Assembly: GCA_963700425.1 (NCBI GenBank)
Contig: CAVOXO010000001.1
Coordinates: forward strand, 992,001 to 1,056,000
Source of the DNA: CAVOXO01 sp963700425
GTDB taxonomy: Bacteria > Actinomycetota > Acidimicrobiia > Acidimicrobiales > Microtrichaceae
Direction: 5' to 3'
DNA length: 64,000 nucleotides
The position numbers were made by a program, and so were the translations under genes. Shown here piece by piece: positions 25,525 to 35,781 of the stretch. Every line of letters begins with the position of its first letter. Position 1 is the first letter of the stretch. The notes beneath the pieces were generated by a model that saw only the letters and a program-made list of their open reading frames with translations, made no database searches and was not told the origin of the DNA.

Positions 25525-26463
25525 GTGCTGGTCGTCTACCACGGGGATGCAGGTCCCTTGCTTCGCGTCCGCTTCGCCGAGGTCGCAGCCGCCGACGGGT
25601 TCGAGATCGAGGTGTGCGCGCCCGACGACGTCGACCGGCTCGAGGAGCTGCTGGGCCAGATGGGTGTCTGGTGGCACGTGCTCAGCCCCATCACCGCAGC
25701 GCATCTGGATCGGGCACCGCACCTGGCGTTGATCCAGAAGTGGGGGGTCGGCGTGAACACGATCGATGTCGCCGCGGCCACCCACCGTGGAATCGCCACC
25801 TCGAACATGCCGGGGTCGAACGCGTCGTCGGTGGCCGAGGCCTCCTTGATGCTGATGCTCGCGGCGATGCGCCGCCTCAACGTCTACGACACCGCCACCC
25901 GTCAGGGACGGGGATGGCAGGTCGCACCTGCCATCGGGGAGGGGTGCGGAGAGATCGCCGGCCGGCGGGTCGGCCTGGTGGGGTACGGCGACATCGCCCA
26001 ACGCCTCCACGCACCGCTGGAGGCGCTGGGCGCCGAGGTGCGTCATCACTCGCTGCGTAGTGATCGACCAGGGTGGATGACCCTCGACGACCTGTGCGCG
26101 AGCTCCGACATCATCTCGCTCCACGTTCCGTTGACCGATGAGACGGCGCATCTGATGGATGCGGGGCGCCTGGCATCGATGAAGCCCGGCGCGGTTCTGG
26201 TGAACACCTCACGGGGTGGTCTGGTCGACCAGTCAGCGCTGGTCGCCGCGCTCAGCGACGGTCATCTCAGCGCCGCGGGTCTCGACGTCGCCGACACCGA
26301 ACCGGTGGCACCCGATGATCCCCTCCTGGCGCTGGACAACGTGATCATGACCCCCCACGTCGCATGGCTCACCTGGGAGACCCTCGAGCGCAGCCTGGAG
26401 ATCGCCCGCCGCAACGTCGCGCTGGTCCGCGACGGCCTCGACGTGGAGCACCGCGTTGGTTGA
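25525..26463 (+). CDS. D-isomer-specific 2-hydroxyacid dehydrogenase
   Basis: 312 residues from a GTG. The NAD-binding domain shows GRRVGLVGYGDIAQRL (GxGxxA-like). The catalytic set is complete: Arg in NTSRGGLVDQSAL, Glu in DVADTEPVAPDDPL and His in MTPHVAWLTWE. It reduces a 2-keto acid or oxidises a D-2-hydroxyacid with NAD(P); the substrate is not apparent. The last 8 bases overlap the start of arfB. Confidence 0.9.
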   Translation: MLVVYHGDAGPLLRVRFAEVAAADGFEIEVCAPDDVDRLEELLGQMGVWWHVLSPITAAHLDRAPHLALIQKWGVGVNTIDVAAATHRGIATSNMPGSNASSVAEASLMLMLAAMRRLNVYDTATRQGRGWQVAPAIGEGCGEIAGRRVGLVGYGDIAQRLHAPLEALGAEVRHHSLRSDRPGWMTLDDLCASSDIISLHVPLTDETAHLMDAGRLASMKPGAVLVNTSRGGLVDQSALVAALSDGHLSAAGLDVADTEPVAPDDPLLALDNVIMTPHVAWLTWETLERSLEIARRNVALVRDGLDVEHRVG

Positions 26464-26884
26464 TCCGTTCGGAGACCTCGAGGTGTCGCGGCGGATCACC
26501 ATCCCCGCCGAGGACCTGACGTGGCGCTTCAGCGGGTCGGGCGGGCCCGGTGGACAGCACGCCAACACCTCGAACACCCGGGCCGAGCTGAGCGTCGACA
26601 TCACGACGTGTCGGGGCCTGCCGCCCGACGTACGTGCCAGATTGCGGGAGCGGCACGGCGACCTCATCGCAGTGGCGAGCTCACGCCAGCGGTCCCAGTT
26701 CCAGAATCGACGCGACGCGATGGTCCGACTCGCCGCCCTGATCGCAGCTGCCACGTCCGCTCCCCGCCGACGGGTGGCGACGCGGCCCACCAAGGGCTCG
26801 ACCCGGCGGCGCCTCGAGCAGAAGTCCGCCCGCGCGTCGGTGAAGAAGAATCGGCGTCGGCCGCGGGTGGACCGCGACGAATGA
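26456..26884 (+). CDS. arfB: Alternative ribosome-rescue factor, peptidyl-tRNA hydrolase ArfB
   Basis: 142 residues from a TTG overlapping the upstream stop. The release-factor-like domain carries the catalytic GGQ motif in FSGSGGPGGQHANTSNTRAE, and SSRQRSQFQNRRDA follows as in ArfB/YaeJ. The C-terminal tail is strongly basic (RRRLEQKSARASVKKNRRRP), as needed to enter the mRNA channel of a stalled ribosome. It frees ribosomes stalled without a stop codon. Confidence 0.92.
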   Translation: MVDPFGDLEVSRRITIPAEDLTWRFSGSGGPGGQHANTSNTRAELSVDITTCRGLPPDVRARLRERHGDLIAVASSRQRSQFQNRRDAMVRLAALIAAATSAPRRRVATRPTKGSTRRRLEQKSARASVKKNRRRPRVDRDE

Positions 26885-26935
26885 CCACCGGGCGGTCCAC
26901 GGTGGGATCCGGTCGCCGCCGATCCGGTCGCCTCC

Positions 26936-26941
26936 TAGGGT
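26936..26941 (+). promoter_or_regulatory. Putative -10 element (TAGGGT) of a leaderless promoter
   Basis: Ends 8 bases before the ATG at 26950. Confidence 0.4.
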
Positions 26942-26949
26942 GGTGAACG

Positions 26950-27912
26950 ATGCAGAGATACGGCATGACCATCCCCTTCGACGGAGTGCCCCTCGCGGAC
27001 CAGCGCGAGTGGGTGGAGGAACTCGCCGACCTGGGCTACACCGACGTGTGGTCGTCGGAGGCAAATGGCGCCGACGCCTTCACGCCCCTGGCGCTGGCCT
27101 CGGTGTGGGCCCCGTCGCTCCGGCTGGGCACCGCCATCGTGCCGGTGTTCACCCGGGGCCCCGCGGTGCTGGCCCAGCAGGTGGGAACCCTGGCGGCAGC
27201 CGCTCCCGGTCGTTTCGTCCTGGGCGTGGGGACGTCGTCGGACGTGATCGTCGAGCGATGGAACGGGCTGGCGTTCGACGAGCCCTATCGACGCACCCGC
27301 GACACGGTGCGATTCCTCCGCGGGGCGCTGACGGGGGAGAAGACCGGCGGCACCTACACCGGCTTCTCGTCGTCGGGGTTTCGTCTCGGCGTCGAGGTGC
27401 CCGGCGGAGGGGTCCCGATTCTCATCGCCGCGCTCCGTGAGGGGATGTTGCGGCTGGCCGGCCGCGAAGGCGACGGGGCCATCATCAACTGGCTCTCCGC
27501 AGACGACGTGTCGACCGTCGCGGGCATCGTCGCCGAAGAGAATCCCGATGCCGAGATCGTCGCCCGCATCTTCGTCGCACCCACCACCGATCGCGACACG
27601 GTCATGGCCTTCGGCAAGATGGCCATCGCCGCCTACCTCAACGTGCCGGTGTACGCGGCGTTCCACCGCTGGTTGGGCCGGGACGATCAGCTGGGCCGGA
27701 TGTGGGAACTGTGGGGGGCCGGCGACCGAAAGGGAGCTGTGGAGGCCATTCCCGACGAGGTCGTCGACGACCTGATCGTGTGGGGATCGCCAGAGGAGTG
27801 CCGGGACCACATCGGGCGCTATGTCGGCAACGGGGTCACGACGCCGGCACTCGCTCTGCTCCCCTTCGACATCGACGCCCGTCAGGCGATGCGGGATCTG
27901 GCGCCTCGCTGA
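26950..27912 (+). CDS. LLM-class (luciferase-like) F420-dependent oxidoreductase
   Basis: 320 residues forming a bacterial luciferase-like TIM barrel: LGYTDVWSSEANGADAFTPL near the start, LRLGTAIVPVFTRGPAVLAQ, PGRFVLGVGTSSDVIVERWN and the C-terminal WGSPEECRDHIGRYV. Actinobacterial proteins of this type mostly use coenzyme F420. The substrate is unknown. It ends convergent to the carotenoid oxygenase gene 36 bases away. Two further paralogues are in this window (51944 and 62491). Confidence 0.87.
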   Translation: MQRYGMTIPFDGVPLADQREWVEELADLGYTDVWSSEANGADAFTPLALASVWAPSLRLGTAIVPVFTRGPAVLAQQVGTLAAAAPGRFVLGVGTSSDVIVERWNGLAFDEPYRRTRDTVRFLRGALTGEKTGGTYTGFSSSGFRLGVEVPGGGVPILIAALREGMLRLAGREGDGAIINWLSADDVSTVAGIVAEENPDAEIVARIFVAPTTDRDTVMAFGKMAIAAYLNVPVYAAFHRWLGRDDQLGRMWELWGAGDRKGAVEAIPDEVVDDLIVWGSPEECRDHIGRYVGNGVTTPALALLPFDIDARQAMRDLAPR

Positions 27913-27947
27913 ACGCGGAGATCCCGCGCTGTGCCCGACCGCGGAGT

Positions 27948-29330
27948 TCAGTCGGCGTCGGGCATCCAGTTCCCGTGGAATCCGAAGGGAACCCGGCGGG
28001 GCAGGTGAACCTCGGCGACGGGCCCCGCGGTGATGTCGCGGGCATCGAGGACGACCAGCGAGGTGGTGGAGTCGGTGAGGTCGGTCACGAAGTTGAGGAT
28101 CCAGCCGTCGTTCTCCTCGGAGCCCCCAGGGTCGACGGCGAACACCGGCTCACCGGATGAGACGCTCTCTCCGTAGACATGGGTGGCGTCGGTACCCGAC
28201 GCGTTGTCGCGACACGTCACGCCGTCGAAGAGAACGCGGTCATCGACCCACTCGCTGGTGTGACCCAGATAGCTCCAGCGGTTCTCGTGTCCGGTGAGCT
28301 CATCGTTGATCCGGGGGAAGTCCGACGGGCGGTCGTCGAGCTGCTCGCAGGTCACGCGCCCAGCATCGGTGTCGATCCGCCAGCGGTGCAGGGTGGCCTG
28401 ACCATCGGGGCCCGGTGGCGGATCGTCGCCGAACGAGGTCGGCATCACCGAGGCACGACAGCCGTCGACCACGATGGTGCCGTCGCTCTCCCAGGCGTTC
28501 GCGAAGTGGAAGACGTAGCAGGGGTCGATGTCGTACCACACCGTGTCCTCCCCGGACGCGGCCCGTGGCATGACCCCGATGCGCGCTCCCTGAGCGGCGT
28601 CGAAGCGGATGCCTGGACCGCCCGACATCATCGCCTCGAGGTCGAACAACGCGGGAAGGTCGAAGAACACGACGTGGTTCTCGGTGATGACGAAATCGTG
28701 CATCATCACTGATCGGCCGACAGGGATGTCCTCGGTTCGCAGGAGCGCTCCGGTGGAATCGGCCACGTGGTAGCGAAGGAACGGTGGAAACGGTGTCCAT
28801 CCGAAGAAATGGAGCTCCCCGGTCGCCGCATCGCGACGGGGGTGCGCCGTCATCGGCCCCTCGAGTCGTCCGTCGAAGTCCATCGGCCCGATCGTGTCGA
28901 GGTCGAGTGTCAGCTCGGTCGGTGGCGCCGCCTCCATGAGAGCGAGCAGACGGCCTGCGTGGCGGATGATGTTCGTGTTCGCCGTGTTCTTCATCATCCC
29001 GCCGCGCTCGACGATCTCGGGATCGGGAATGCGGAACTCGCCGAGGCCGCCGTAGACGGCCCGCCCCAGCTCCCGCTCCACCTGCAACCCCGCCGATGCG
29101 ATGTAGCGATTGCGATAGCGCGGACTCCCGTCTCCGAGATCGACGGCGTGGATCATCCCGTCGCCGTCGAACACGTGGTAGTTCCCGAGCGGGGCGAACT
29201 GGGGGTTGGGCCCGTTGCGAAGGAACGAGCCCCTCAGCCCGTCGGGGAGCTCGCCGGTCACCGGCAGGTCGACGTCATCGCGCTCGTCGTCAACCGGTGC
29301 GTAGATTCCGCTCAGATACGTCATGGCCAT
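27948..29330 (-). CDS. Carotenoid oxygenase family protein (RPE65/CCD type)
   Basis: 460 residues. The family start LRGSFLRNGPNPQF and DGDGMIHAVDLGDG are present. All four iron-ligand histidines are recognisable, in MTAHPR, MMHDFVIT, VFHFANAWE and the C-terminal FGFHGNW. It should be a non-haem iron dioxygenase that cleaves a conjugated double bond in carotenoids, apocarotenoids or a related aromatic. No carotenoid biosynthesis genes lie nearby, so the substrate may come from the environment. Confidence 0.93.
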   Translation of the reverse strand: MAMTYLSGIYAPVDDERDDVDLPVTGELPDGLRGSFLRNGPNPQFAPLGNYHVFDGDGMIHAVDLGDGSPRYRNRYIASAGLQVERELGRAVYGGLGEFRIPDPEIVERGGMMKNTANTNIIRHAGRLLALMEAAPPTELTLDLDTIGPMDFDGRLEGPMTAHPRRDAATGELHFFGWTPFPPFLRYHVADSTGALLRTEDIPVGRSVMMHDFVITENHVVFFDLPALFDLEAMMSGGPGIRFDAAQGARIGVMPRAASGEDTVWYDIDPCYVFHFANAWESDGTIVVDGCRASVMPTSFGDDPPPGPDGQATLHRWRIDTDAGRVTCEQLDDRPSDFPRINDELTGHENRWSYLGHTSEWVDDRVLFDGVTCRDNASGTDATHVYGESVSSGEPVFAVDPGGSEENDGWILNFVTDLTDSTTSLVVLDARDITAGPVAEVHLPRRVPFGFHGNWMPDAD

Positions 29331-29351
29331 GGGCCGCCAACGTATCGGCTC

Positions 29352-30050
29352 TCAGCGGCCTCCGCCGTTGAGGACCGCTCCGCCGGTTCTCGAGAGGATC
29401 GAGAGGTCGCCGCGAAGGCTGATGGCGGCGATGTACTCGAGGTCGATGTCGACCGTTTCGTGCAGCAGGGCGCCGTCCTGTCGGACGGTGACCTGCCACA
29501 ATCCGGTCACCCCCGGGCGAACCCGGTGGCGGGGATGGTGGCGCAGGTCGTACCGATCGACGACGTTCGCCATCTCGGGCCTCGGTCCGACCAGGCTCAT
29601 GTCGCCCTTCAGGACGTTGACCAACTGGGGAAGCTCATCGATGGAGAGCTTTCGCAGGAGTCGACCGACCCGGGTGTGGCGGGGGTCGACGTCGGACTTG
29701 TGGGTCCTGCGGCGTTCGGGCCCTCGAAACGGCGCCTCGGCCTGCCGTCGGGTCCATTTCATGGTGCGGAACTTGTACATGTCGAAGTCCTCGCCATCGA
29801 GACCCACCCGCTTCTGGGTGATCAGCACCCGGGGCCCGAGGGTGAACCTGAGGGCGAGCCATGCGGCGACGAGAACGGGAGAGAGGACCGCGAGGGCCAG
29901 AGTGGCGCCCGCCACGTCGAGGGGTCGCTTCAGGTGTCGCCCATAGAACGTGCTGTGCTCGACTCCTCGGTGAACCGGCGTGAGGACCGAGAGATCGCGC
30001 GGGGCGTGCATGTCCGAAGGGTCGCCGGTTGGTGAGGAATACGCCGCCAT
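29352..30050 (-). CDS. Priming sugar transferase (polyprenyl-phosphate glycosyl-1-phosphate transferase)
   Basis: 232 residues if started at the ATG at 30050; the frame is open to 30143. Near residue 35 KRPLDVAGATLALAVLS begins the membrane-anchoring helix, followed by ITQKRVGLDGEDFDMYKFRT, the catalytic DE of LSIDELPQLVNVLKGDMSLV and VGPRPE, all marks of PglC/WcaJ-type enzymes. It is the small form lacking the extra N-terminal transmembrane helices. It transfers a sugar-1-phosphate to undecaprenyl phosphate and so starts assembly of the repeat unit. It is the last gene of the minus-strand polysaccharide set. Confidence 0.92.
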   Translation of the reverse strand: MAAYSSPTGDPSDMHAPRDLSVLTPVHRGVEHSTFYGRHLKRPLDVAGATLALAVLSPVLVAAWLALRFTLGPRVLITQKRVGLDGEDFDMYKFRTMKWTRRQAEAPFRGPERRRTHKSDVDPRHTRVGRLLRKLSIDELPQLVNVLKGDMSLVGPRPEMANVVDRYDLRHHPRHRVRPGVTGLWQVTVRQDGALLHETVDIDLEYIAAISLRGDLSILSRTGGAVLNGGGR

Positions 30051-30165
30051 GAGATGTCCAACGTGTCGTCGCGTCAATGGCCCCAGACCGAAGAGATCCG
30101 ACCACGTGGGCTCATACTGACGGAACGGACAACGGTGCGTCAACGATCTGCAGTGTCGGTGGGCA

Positions 30166-31733
30166 CTATTGCCCCCGGCTGTCGTCGTGGTCGGCGGCGT
30201 CGTCCTCGGGCGCCGGGGGGAGGGCCCCGGGGGTTCCCCGGTGCACGCGGGAGTTGCTACTGAGAGCTACGTCGGTCGATCGGATCCCGGCGGGCGGGAG
30301 GGCCCGGGTCGGTGGTGCCGGGGCGGCCGGCAGAGCGGTGGTCCTGACCGCTGCGAGTTCCCCGGCGGCCCACCCAGGACCGGCATGGAGTGCACCACGT
30401 TCCTCGGATTCGTGCGGCTCGGGACCCTGGGGGACGGAGCTCAACACGATGAGCCGCTGGGCGACCGAACCGCGTCGGCGTTGCAGGACGCCGACCCACG
30501 CCGCACAGATGAGGAGCCACAGCGCCGAGATGCCGTTGCCGGACCCCATCCCCTCGGTGGTCAGGCCATTGACGAGCAGCGTGGCCATCACGCCGGTGAC
30601 GAGGATCGTGTCGACCTCGGCGGTGGCCTTCCACAATCGCCGCAGCGAGACGAGAACGGCGCCGATCAGACCGAGCCAGAACGCCGTCACGATGATCCCG
30701 CCGTCGACGGCGACGTTGACAAGGGCGTTGTGCGCCCCTCCGAGCCCCACATCGTCGAAGAACAGGCCCCGCGAGGCCGTCATCCCCCAACCCGTCAGGG
30801 GCCGCTCTGCCAGCAGCGTCCCGGCGAGCCTCCACAGTGCGGTCCGATTCGACAGTGAGGTGAGCTCCTCGGTGGTCGCGCCCCGCGACAGGTAGGCGAG
30901 CACGGTGGGTCCGACGAACGCGGCGGCGACAAGAGCGGCCATGGCGCCCACGACGAGAGCCGGAAGCCTCTCGCGTCGCCGGATCGCGGCGACCGTCACG
31001 ATCACGACCCCCGCCGCGGCAGCGGCCATCGATCCCCGGGTCCTGGTGGCGACGAGGGCGATCGAGCAGATGGACAGCGCCATCACGTAGGCCCCTCGGG
31101 GCCACAGCATCGTCTCCGCCCTGCCGACGTCGCGCACGAGGTACGCCACGCAGAGCACGACGGCGATGGCGAGCATGGCCCCGGCGATGACGGGATGGAC
31201 GTTCATCCACGTGAAGCGGTCGAGTTGGAGGCGGGAGAAGGGCACCCGCCAGAAGATCCCCAGCACACTCGAGGCGGCGATCAGGGCGATGTAGGCGTGG
31301 GCCAGCTGATGCATCTGGCGCCGCGTGGCTCGGGTGCTGACCGCGTTGGCGTAGCCGACCATGATGAGCAATTGGCCGGCACGAACCGCGGCGAGAGCGG
31401 GGTAGGGCGCAAGAGGGCCGTCGCGGCCAGCGTCACCGCGTAGGCGCGCATCATGAACATCACCGCGGTGGGCCGACTGCTCCGAGGTGGCGAGGCGACG
31501 AACGCGAAGAGGTACGCCGCCACGGCGCCGTAGACGGCGATCTCGAGGAGGATCGCGATGTCCACGCTCCCCGAGAGAGCCGTGGTGAGCTCACGCTGCC
31601 GCCACTTGAACTCGGTGGTGACGATGAACAACATCGGTATCACCGCCACCCAGGAGGTGCGGAAAGGCGCTGTCATCGGCGCAGCGCGTGTCGGTCCGTT
31701 CAGCACCCGCCGGCCGGAACCCGGCGACACCAT
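30166..31733 (-). CDS. O-antigen polymerase/ligase (Wzy-type), one-base frameshift
   Basis: The N-terminal helices (MVSPGSGRRVLNG, SWVAVIPMLFIVTTEFKWRQ) are in the frame continuous with the flippase upstream. The rest, from LLIMVGYANAVSTRAT, is in another frame ending at 30166. Adding one base near 31409-31412 joins them as ALLAPYPALAAVRAGQLL. The Wzy_C domain is clear: ATRTRGSMAAAAAGVV, SNRTALWRLAGTLLAERPL, GWGMTASRG and GGAHNALVNVAVDGG. About ten transmembrane helices are followed by a ~100-residue Pro/Ala-rich tail. It polymerises or ligates lipid-linked repeat units on the outer membrane face. The proposed start at 31733 is uncertain because no stop separates it from the flippase. Confidence 0.8.
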
Positions 31734-33014
31734 GATCCCGGCACGGCTCAACCACCACCACAACCACCCCGACCCTGCGACGACGCCGAGGGCCAGCCCG
31801 AGGGGCACGGCCGTGATGCCGGCCGTCGAGACGAGCCCGTACGCCAGCGCCACTCCGATGACGCCGTCGATGCACCGGGCCCGGAACACCTCTCGGCTCC
31901 GGTGGCGGGCGACGAGCGCATTGCCGAAGGGGATGCTGGCGAAATTGGCCATCGCATAGACGGTCCAGGCGATGATCATCGCTGGGGGGAAGGGCGAGTC
32001 GTCTCCCATGGCGGACTGGATGGCCGGAACGACCAGCGCAGCCGTGACGCCGTAGAGAGCGGTCAGGGCCATGCCGACGCCGGCGACCTTCAGAACGAGT
32101 CGCATCGTGGCCCGGTCGTCGTCGACGGTCTTCGCGAACGTCGGCAGCAGGAACGCTCCGATGCCGTTGACCGTGGTGAAGACCGGCGCGAGGACGAGCC
32201 GGCCTGCTTCGAGGAGGCCGAGACCGGCCAGCGATGTCGCCGACACGACGACGATGCGGACCACCAGCATCGACAGTGGGCGGACGGTGATCTGTCCGGC
32301 GCGCCACCCCGAGAATCGGGCCAGGGCCGCCATGTCGTTGGGGCCACGAACCTCCAGGTCGAACTCCTCTCGTGGCAGGGTGCGGCGACCCTGGAGGATC
32401 GAGGCCACGGCGCCGACCAGCATCGCCCCCAGGAGAGCATCGATGGAGACCCGTCCCAGAACCACGGCCGTCAGAGCGACCACCGTCGCGCCCGCCGCGT
32501 AGACGAGGTCGTTGCGGAGCAGTCCCCAGAAGTCGAGGCGGGCCATGAAGATGCGCCGTCCGGTCTCCTCGACGGTCCATGCCACGAGCGTGAGGGCGAA
32601 GAGCGCCGCGGATGCCGCTCCACGATCGGCCATGAGCATGGCCGTGACGATCCCGACGAGGACCGCCATGAGGGCGGAGATGATCCGGGAAATGGCCAAG
32701 GCCCGTCGCATGGTCGGTCGGGACCGATCGAACACCTGCAGGGCATCACCGATCCACCCGGTGTGGACGGCGGTGAAGGTGACCACCACGCCGGCGGTCA
32801 GAAGCGAGAACGCTCCGAGTCCGGCGCGTCCGAGCTCTTTGAGGGCCAGGAGCTGGAGCCCGAGGCTGACGGCCGCCTGAACGCCCTGGGACATGACCGC
32901 AGCGGTGGCATTCCCCGACGCCAGGTTCCTCAGGCGACGGGAAGCTGTGGATCGCTCCGGAGGCGCGATCCGATCGGTCAGACCGGGACCGTTGGTCGGG
33001 TCATCCTCGGCCAT
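31734..33014 (-). CDS. Wzx-type flippase (polysaccharide export), no stop before the polymerase
   Basis: ATG at 33014 overlaps the stop of the upstream Wzc-like gene. About 427 residues with roughly 12 hydrophobic segments, beginning LASGNATAAVMSQGVQAAVS and ending GWLWWWLSRAG, as in MATE/Wzx-like exporters. It flips undecaprenyl-linked repeat units across the membrane. The frame continues without a stop into the N-terminal helices of the polymerase (to 31281). Either the stop was lost to a local indel in the TGG-repeat region near 31750-31770, or the two proteins are fused; the first is more likely given the frameshifts nearby. Confidence 0.82.
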
Positions 33015-34568
33015 CGTCGACCAGCACGAAGCCGATCCCCTCGGCTGCCACGAAGGACAACTGGCGCCGCGTGGTCTCTATGGCGGCCTTGGTGGTTCCG
33101 GCCTCGACCATGATCACCATGCCGCCCCCGGCGCGGGCCAGGCTGGCGGTCTCCGCAGAACTCAACATCGGCGGAGCATCGATGATCACCAGGTCGTACC
33201 GGGCGGAGAGGTATTCGAGAGCCTCCTGGCTGCGGCGGCGTCCGGAACAGAGCCGAGACGTCGTGGGGCGCGGTTCCCGGTCCCATGAGGAAGAGCTCGG
33301 CCGCGTCCATTCCGGGACTGGCCGACAGTGCGATCCGCGAGGTGACCTGTTCGGGCGAGGCTTCGCCGGTCAACATGTCGCAGAACCCTGCGGAGTGCGA
33401 GGTTCCGAGCGCCGAGCTGATCGACCGATTGTGCGTGTCGGCATCGATCAGCAGCACCCGCTTGCCGGAGTGCGACGCCACCAGGGCGACGGAGATGACG
33501 ATCTCGGCGTGGTTGGAGATGGCGGTCGGCGAACTGAACAGGGCGAGGCCGCCCTCGAGGACGGCGTCGAGGTTCGAGGCCAGGAGCTGGAACTCCCGGT
33601 CCGGCGACTCGAAGATGTCCAGCACGCCTGAATCGGATCGGGAATGGCGAACCTCGCCGAGCATGAGGAGACCGAGCGCGTTCGCCACGTCGTCGCCGCG
33701 TTCGACCACGGGCGATCGATCGGCCCGGAACCAGGCGATCACCACTGCGGCCATGGCTCCGATGAACGCGCCGATCAGAGCGTTCCGGGCGAGTATGACC
33801 GTCGCCGACTGGGTACCCGGAATGCGGGCGGGATCGTAGAACTCGGTGCCGTCCCCGAACAGCGCGGCCGTCGTGCGGATCTCGGTCGATCGCTCCTCGA
33901 GCGAGGTCAGGCGATCGCCGATCGACGCCGCGATGGCGCTCGAGATGCCGTCCTCGGTGGCGCCGGACGCACGGATCTCCTCGACCTGGGTCTCGATGTT
34001 CGATCGCTCGGTTTCCAGCGCCGAGAGAGCGGTCGCCGCGTCGGCGTCGGTCTGCGCCTTCGACTGCTGGCGGTACGCGTCGGCGATCGCGTCGACGGTC
34101 TGAAGGGCCAGCTTCTCCGATCCGAACGAGCAGGAGATCTGCAGGACGTTGGAGTCGGCCGATCCGTCCGCGTTGCACGCGGACCGGAGGTCGACGACGG
34201 TCAGCGGCTCGTCGAGCGATTCCGCCGCTTGTTCGAGCACGGGCGCGGACACCGCGAAGTCGGCCCGATCCTCGCGCGTACCGGGACAGGTCGACCTGCA
34301 CGCTGCTGCCCGTCTTGAACACCGTGTTCCCACGGGGGTCGGTGAGCGTGATGAGTCCTTCGGCTGTCGTCGTGTCGCTCGATGCGACCGTGAAGAGGAC
34401 TCCGGCGACGAGCCCCGCCAAGGTCAGCGCAATGGTGGGTACGAGAAACCGGCGCGTCGCCTCGATGAGTCCGGGCGCGTTCTGGGGCGGGGGAGGTTCG
34501 GTCGCGAACACGTGGCTCTCATCGGTACGGTGCGGTCGGAATTGAGACAATGACAGATCCCGCGCCAC
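33001..34568 (-). CDS. Wzc-like chain-length determinant with degenerate BY-kinase domain, two frameshifts
   Basis: GTG at 34568. Reading must shift near 34271-34278 (in a CG run) and near 33234-33244 (CGG run). The repaired protein has an N-terminal transmembrane helix (LVPTIALTLAGLVAGVLFTV), a Wzz periplasmic domain with coiled coils, a second helix (NALIGAFIGAMAAVVIAWF) and a cytoplasmic kinase-like domain. That domain keeps Walker A' (KRVLLIDAD) and Walker B (YDLVIIDAPP), but where Walker A GxGKT/S should be there is AISNHAE. There is no tyrosine-rich tail. It probably sets polymer length and may not be an active kinase. First gene of the minus-strand set; its stop overlaps wzx by 14 bases. 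Confidence 0.82.
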
Positions 34569-34638
34569 CGTCTCGTTCGCCCCCGCGGGTGTCGTCGATG
34601 GCGCCGGTAGGCTGAGTCACCCCGAGACCAGGACCCCA

Positions 34639-35781
34639 GTGCGAGTTCTCTTCATTCATTGCCGCTATCGCCTCGCGGGGGGCGAGAGGGTTGTCGTCGA
34701 CCGTGAGGTGTCGTGGCTCCGCGCCGCGGGGCACGACGTGGAAGTGCTGGGCTTCGACAACCCGACGAATGTGGCCGCCACCGCGACCTCTCTGGCTCTG
34801 GCGGTATGGAATCCGACGTCCGCCGCACGCACCACCCGGGCCATTTCCGAGTTCGAACCTGACGTCGTCCACCTCCACAACACCTGGTTCGCCGCGTCGC
34901 CGTCAGTGCCGGCAGCCGTGCGCAGGGCCGATGTACCCATGGTGACCACCCTTCACAACTACCGGTTCGTCTGCGTGACCGGAGGCTTGTTCAGAGACGG
35001 CCGGGTCTGTACCGAATGCGTCGACGGGTCGGATCTCTCGGCCGTCCGTCACCGCTGCTATCGCGACAGCGGTGTTCTGTCGGCTCTCGGTTTGATGGCG
35101 AAGAGGACGAACGCAGCCCTGCGTCGCGATCGGACGGAACTCTGCATCGCGCCGAGCGACTACGTGGCCGGAATGGCGGTTCGATCCGGTTTCGACGCGT
35201 CTCAGGTGGTCGTCGTGCCACACGGATCTCCCGACCCGGGGGAACGGTCGTCGGCCCCTTCGGCATCGGGGACCGTGATGTTCGCGGGAAGGTTGGCAGA
35301 AGGCAAGGGGGTCTCGTGCCTTCTGGACGCATGGGAACGTGCGCAACCTCGCGGTCTCACTCTCGACATCGTGGGGGAGGGCGACACCCCCGGCCCCGAG
35401 CGTGCGCTCCCTGCCGGCGTCCGGATGCTGGGGCCCCGGCCCCGCAGCGAGGTGATGTCGCTGATGCTGAGCAGTCGGGCATTCGTCGCACCGTCGGAGT
35501 GGCACGAACCTTTCGGCCTGGTTCTCGTCGAAGCACTGGCGGCCGGCCTTCCCGTCGTGGCCTTCGACGTGGGTTCGATCTCCGGCATCCTCGGTGACGG
35601 CGCGGTGGCCGTGGTCCCGCCGGGGGAGAGATCGTTGGCGACGGCTCTCGAGAGCCTGTCGAACGACGAGATGCTCGACGCGACAGGGGCTGCCGCCCGG
35701 AGTCGCTATGAGCGCTTCTATCGCCCGGAGGCTCATGTCGAGAAGCTGACCGCCGTCTACCGGAGAGCGATCGATGCGTGA
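34639..35781 (+). CDS. Glycosyltransferase family 4 protein
   Basis: 380 residues from a GTG, divergent from the Wzc-like gene with a 70-base gap (TAGGCT hexamer at 34608). The N-terminal donor-independent half has RLAGGERVVVDREVSWLR and VHLHNTWFAASP; HNYRFVCVTGG and CVDGSD give a cysteine-bearing insertion. The GT-B C-terminal domain shows MFAGRLAEGKGV, PSEWHEPFGLVLVEALAAGL (EX7E) and a nucleotide-binding DVGSISG. It transfers a hexose or related sugar during repeat-unit assembly. The stop overlaps the start of the next gene, so the two are coupled. Confidence 0.92.
   Translation: MRVLFIHCRYRLAGGERVVVDREVSWLRAAGHDVEVLGFDNPTNVAATATSLALAVWNPTSAARTTRAISEFEPDVVHLHNTWFAASPSVPAAVRRADVPMVTTLHNYRFVCVTGGLFRDGRVCTECVDGSDLSAVRHRCYRDSGVLSALGLMAKRTNAALRRDRTELCIAPSDYVAGMAVRSGFDASQVVVVPHGSPDPGERSSAPSASGTVMFAGRLAEGKGVSCLLDAWERAQPRGLTLDIVGEGDTPGPERALPAGVRMLGPRPRSEVMSLMLSSRAFVAPSEWHEPFGLVLVEALAAGLPVVAFDVGSISGILGDGAVAVVPPGERSLATALESLSNDEMLDATGAAARSRYERFYRPEAHVEKLTAVYRRAIDA

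Noticed and set aside
27914..27928. Short hairpin (CGCGG/CCGCG) between convergent genes considered as a terminator
   Set aside because: Only a 5-base stem and no T-run; chance is likely in GC-rich DNA.
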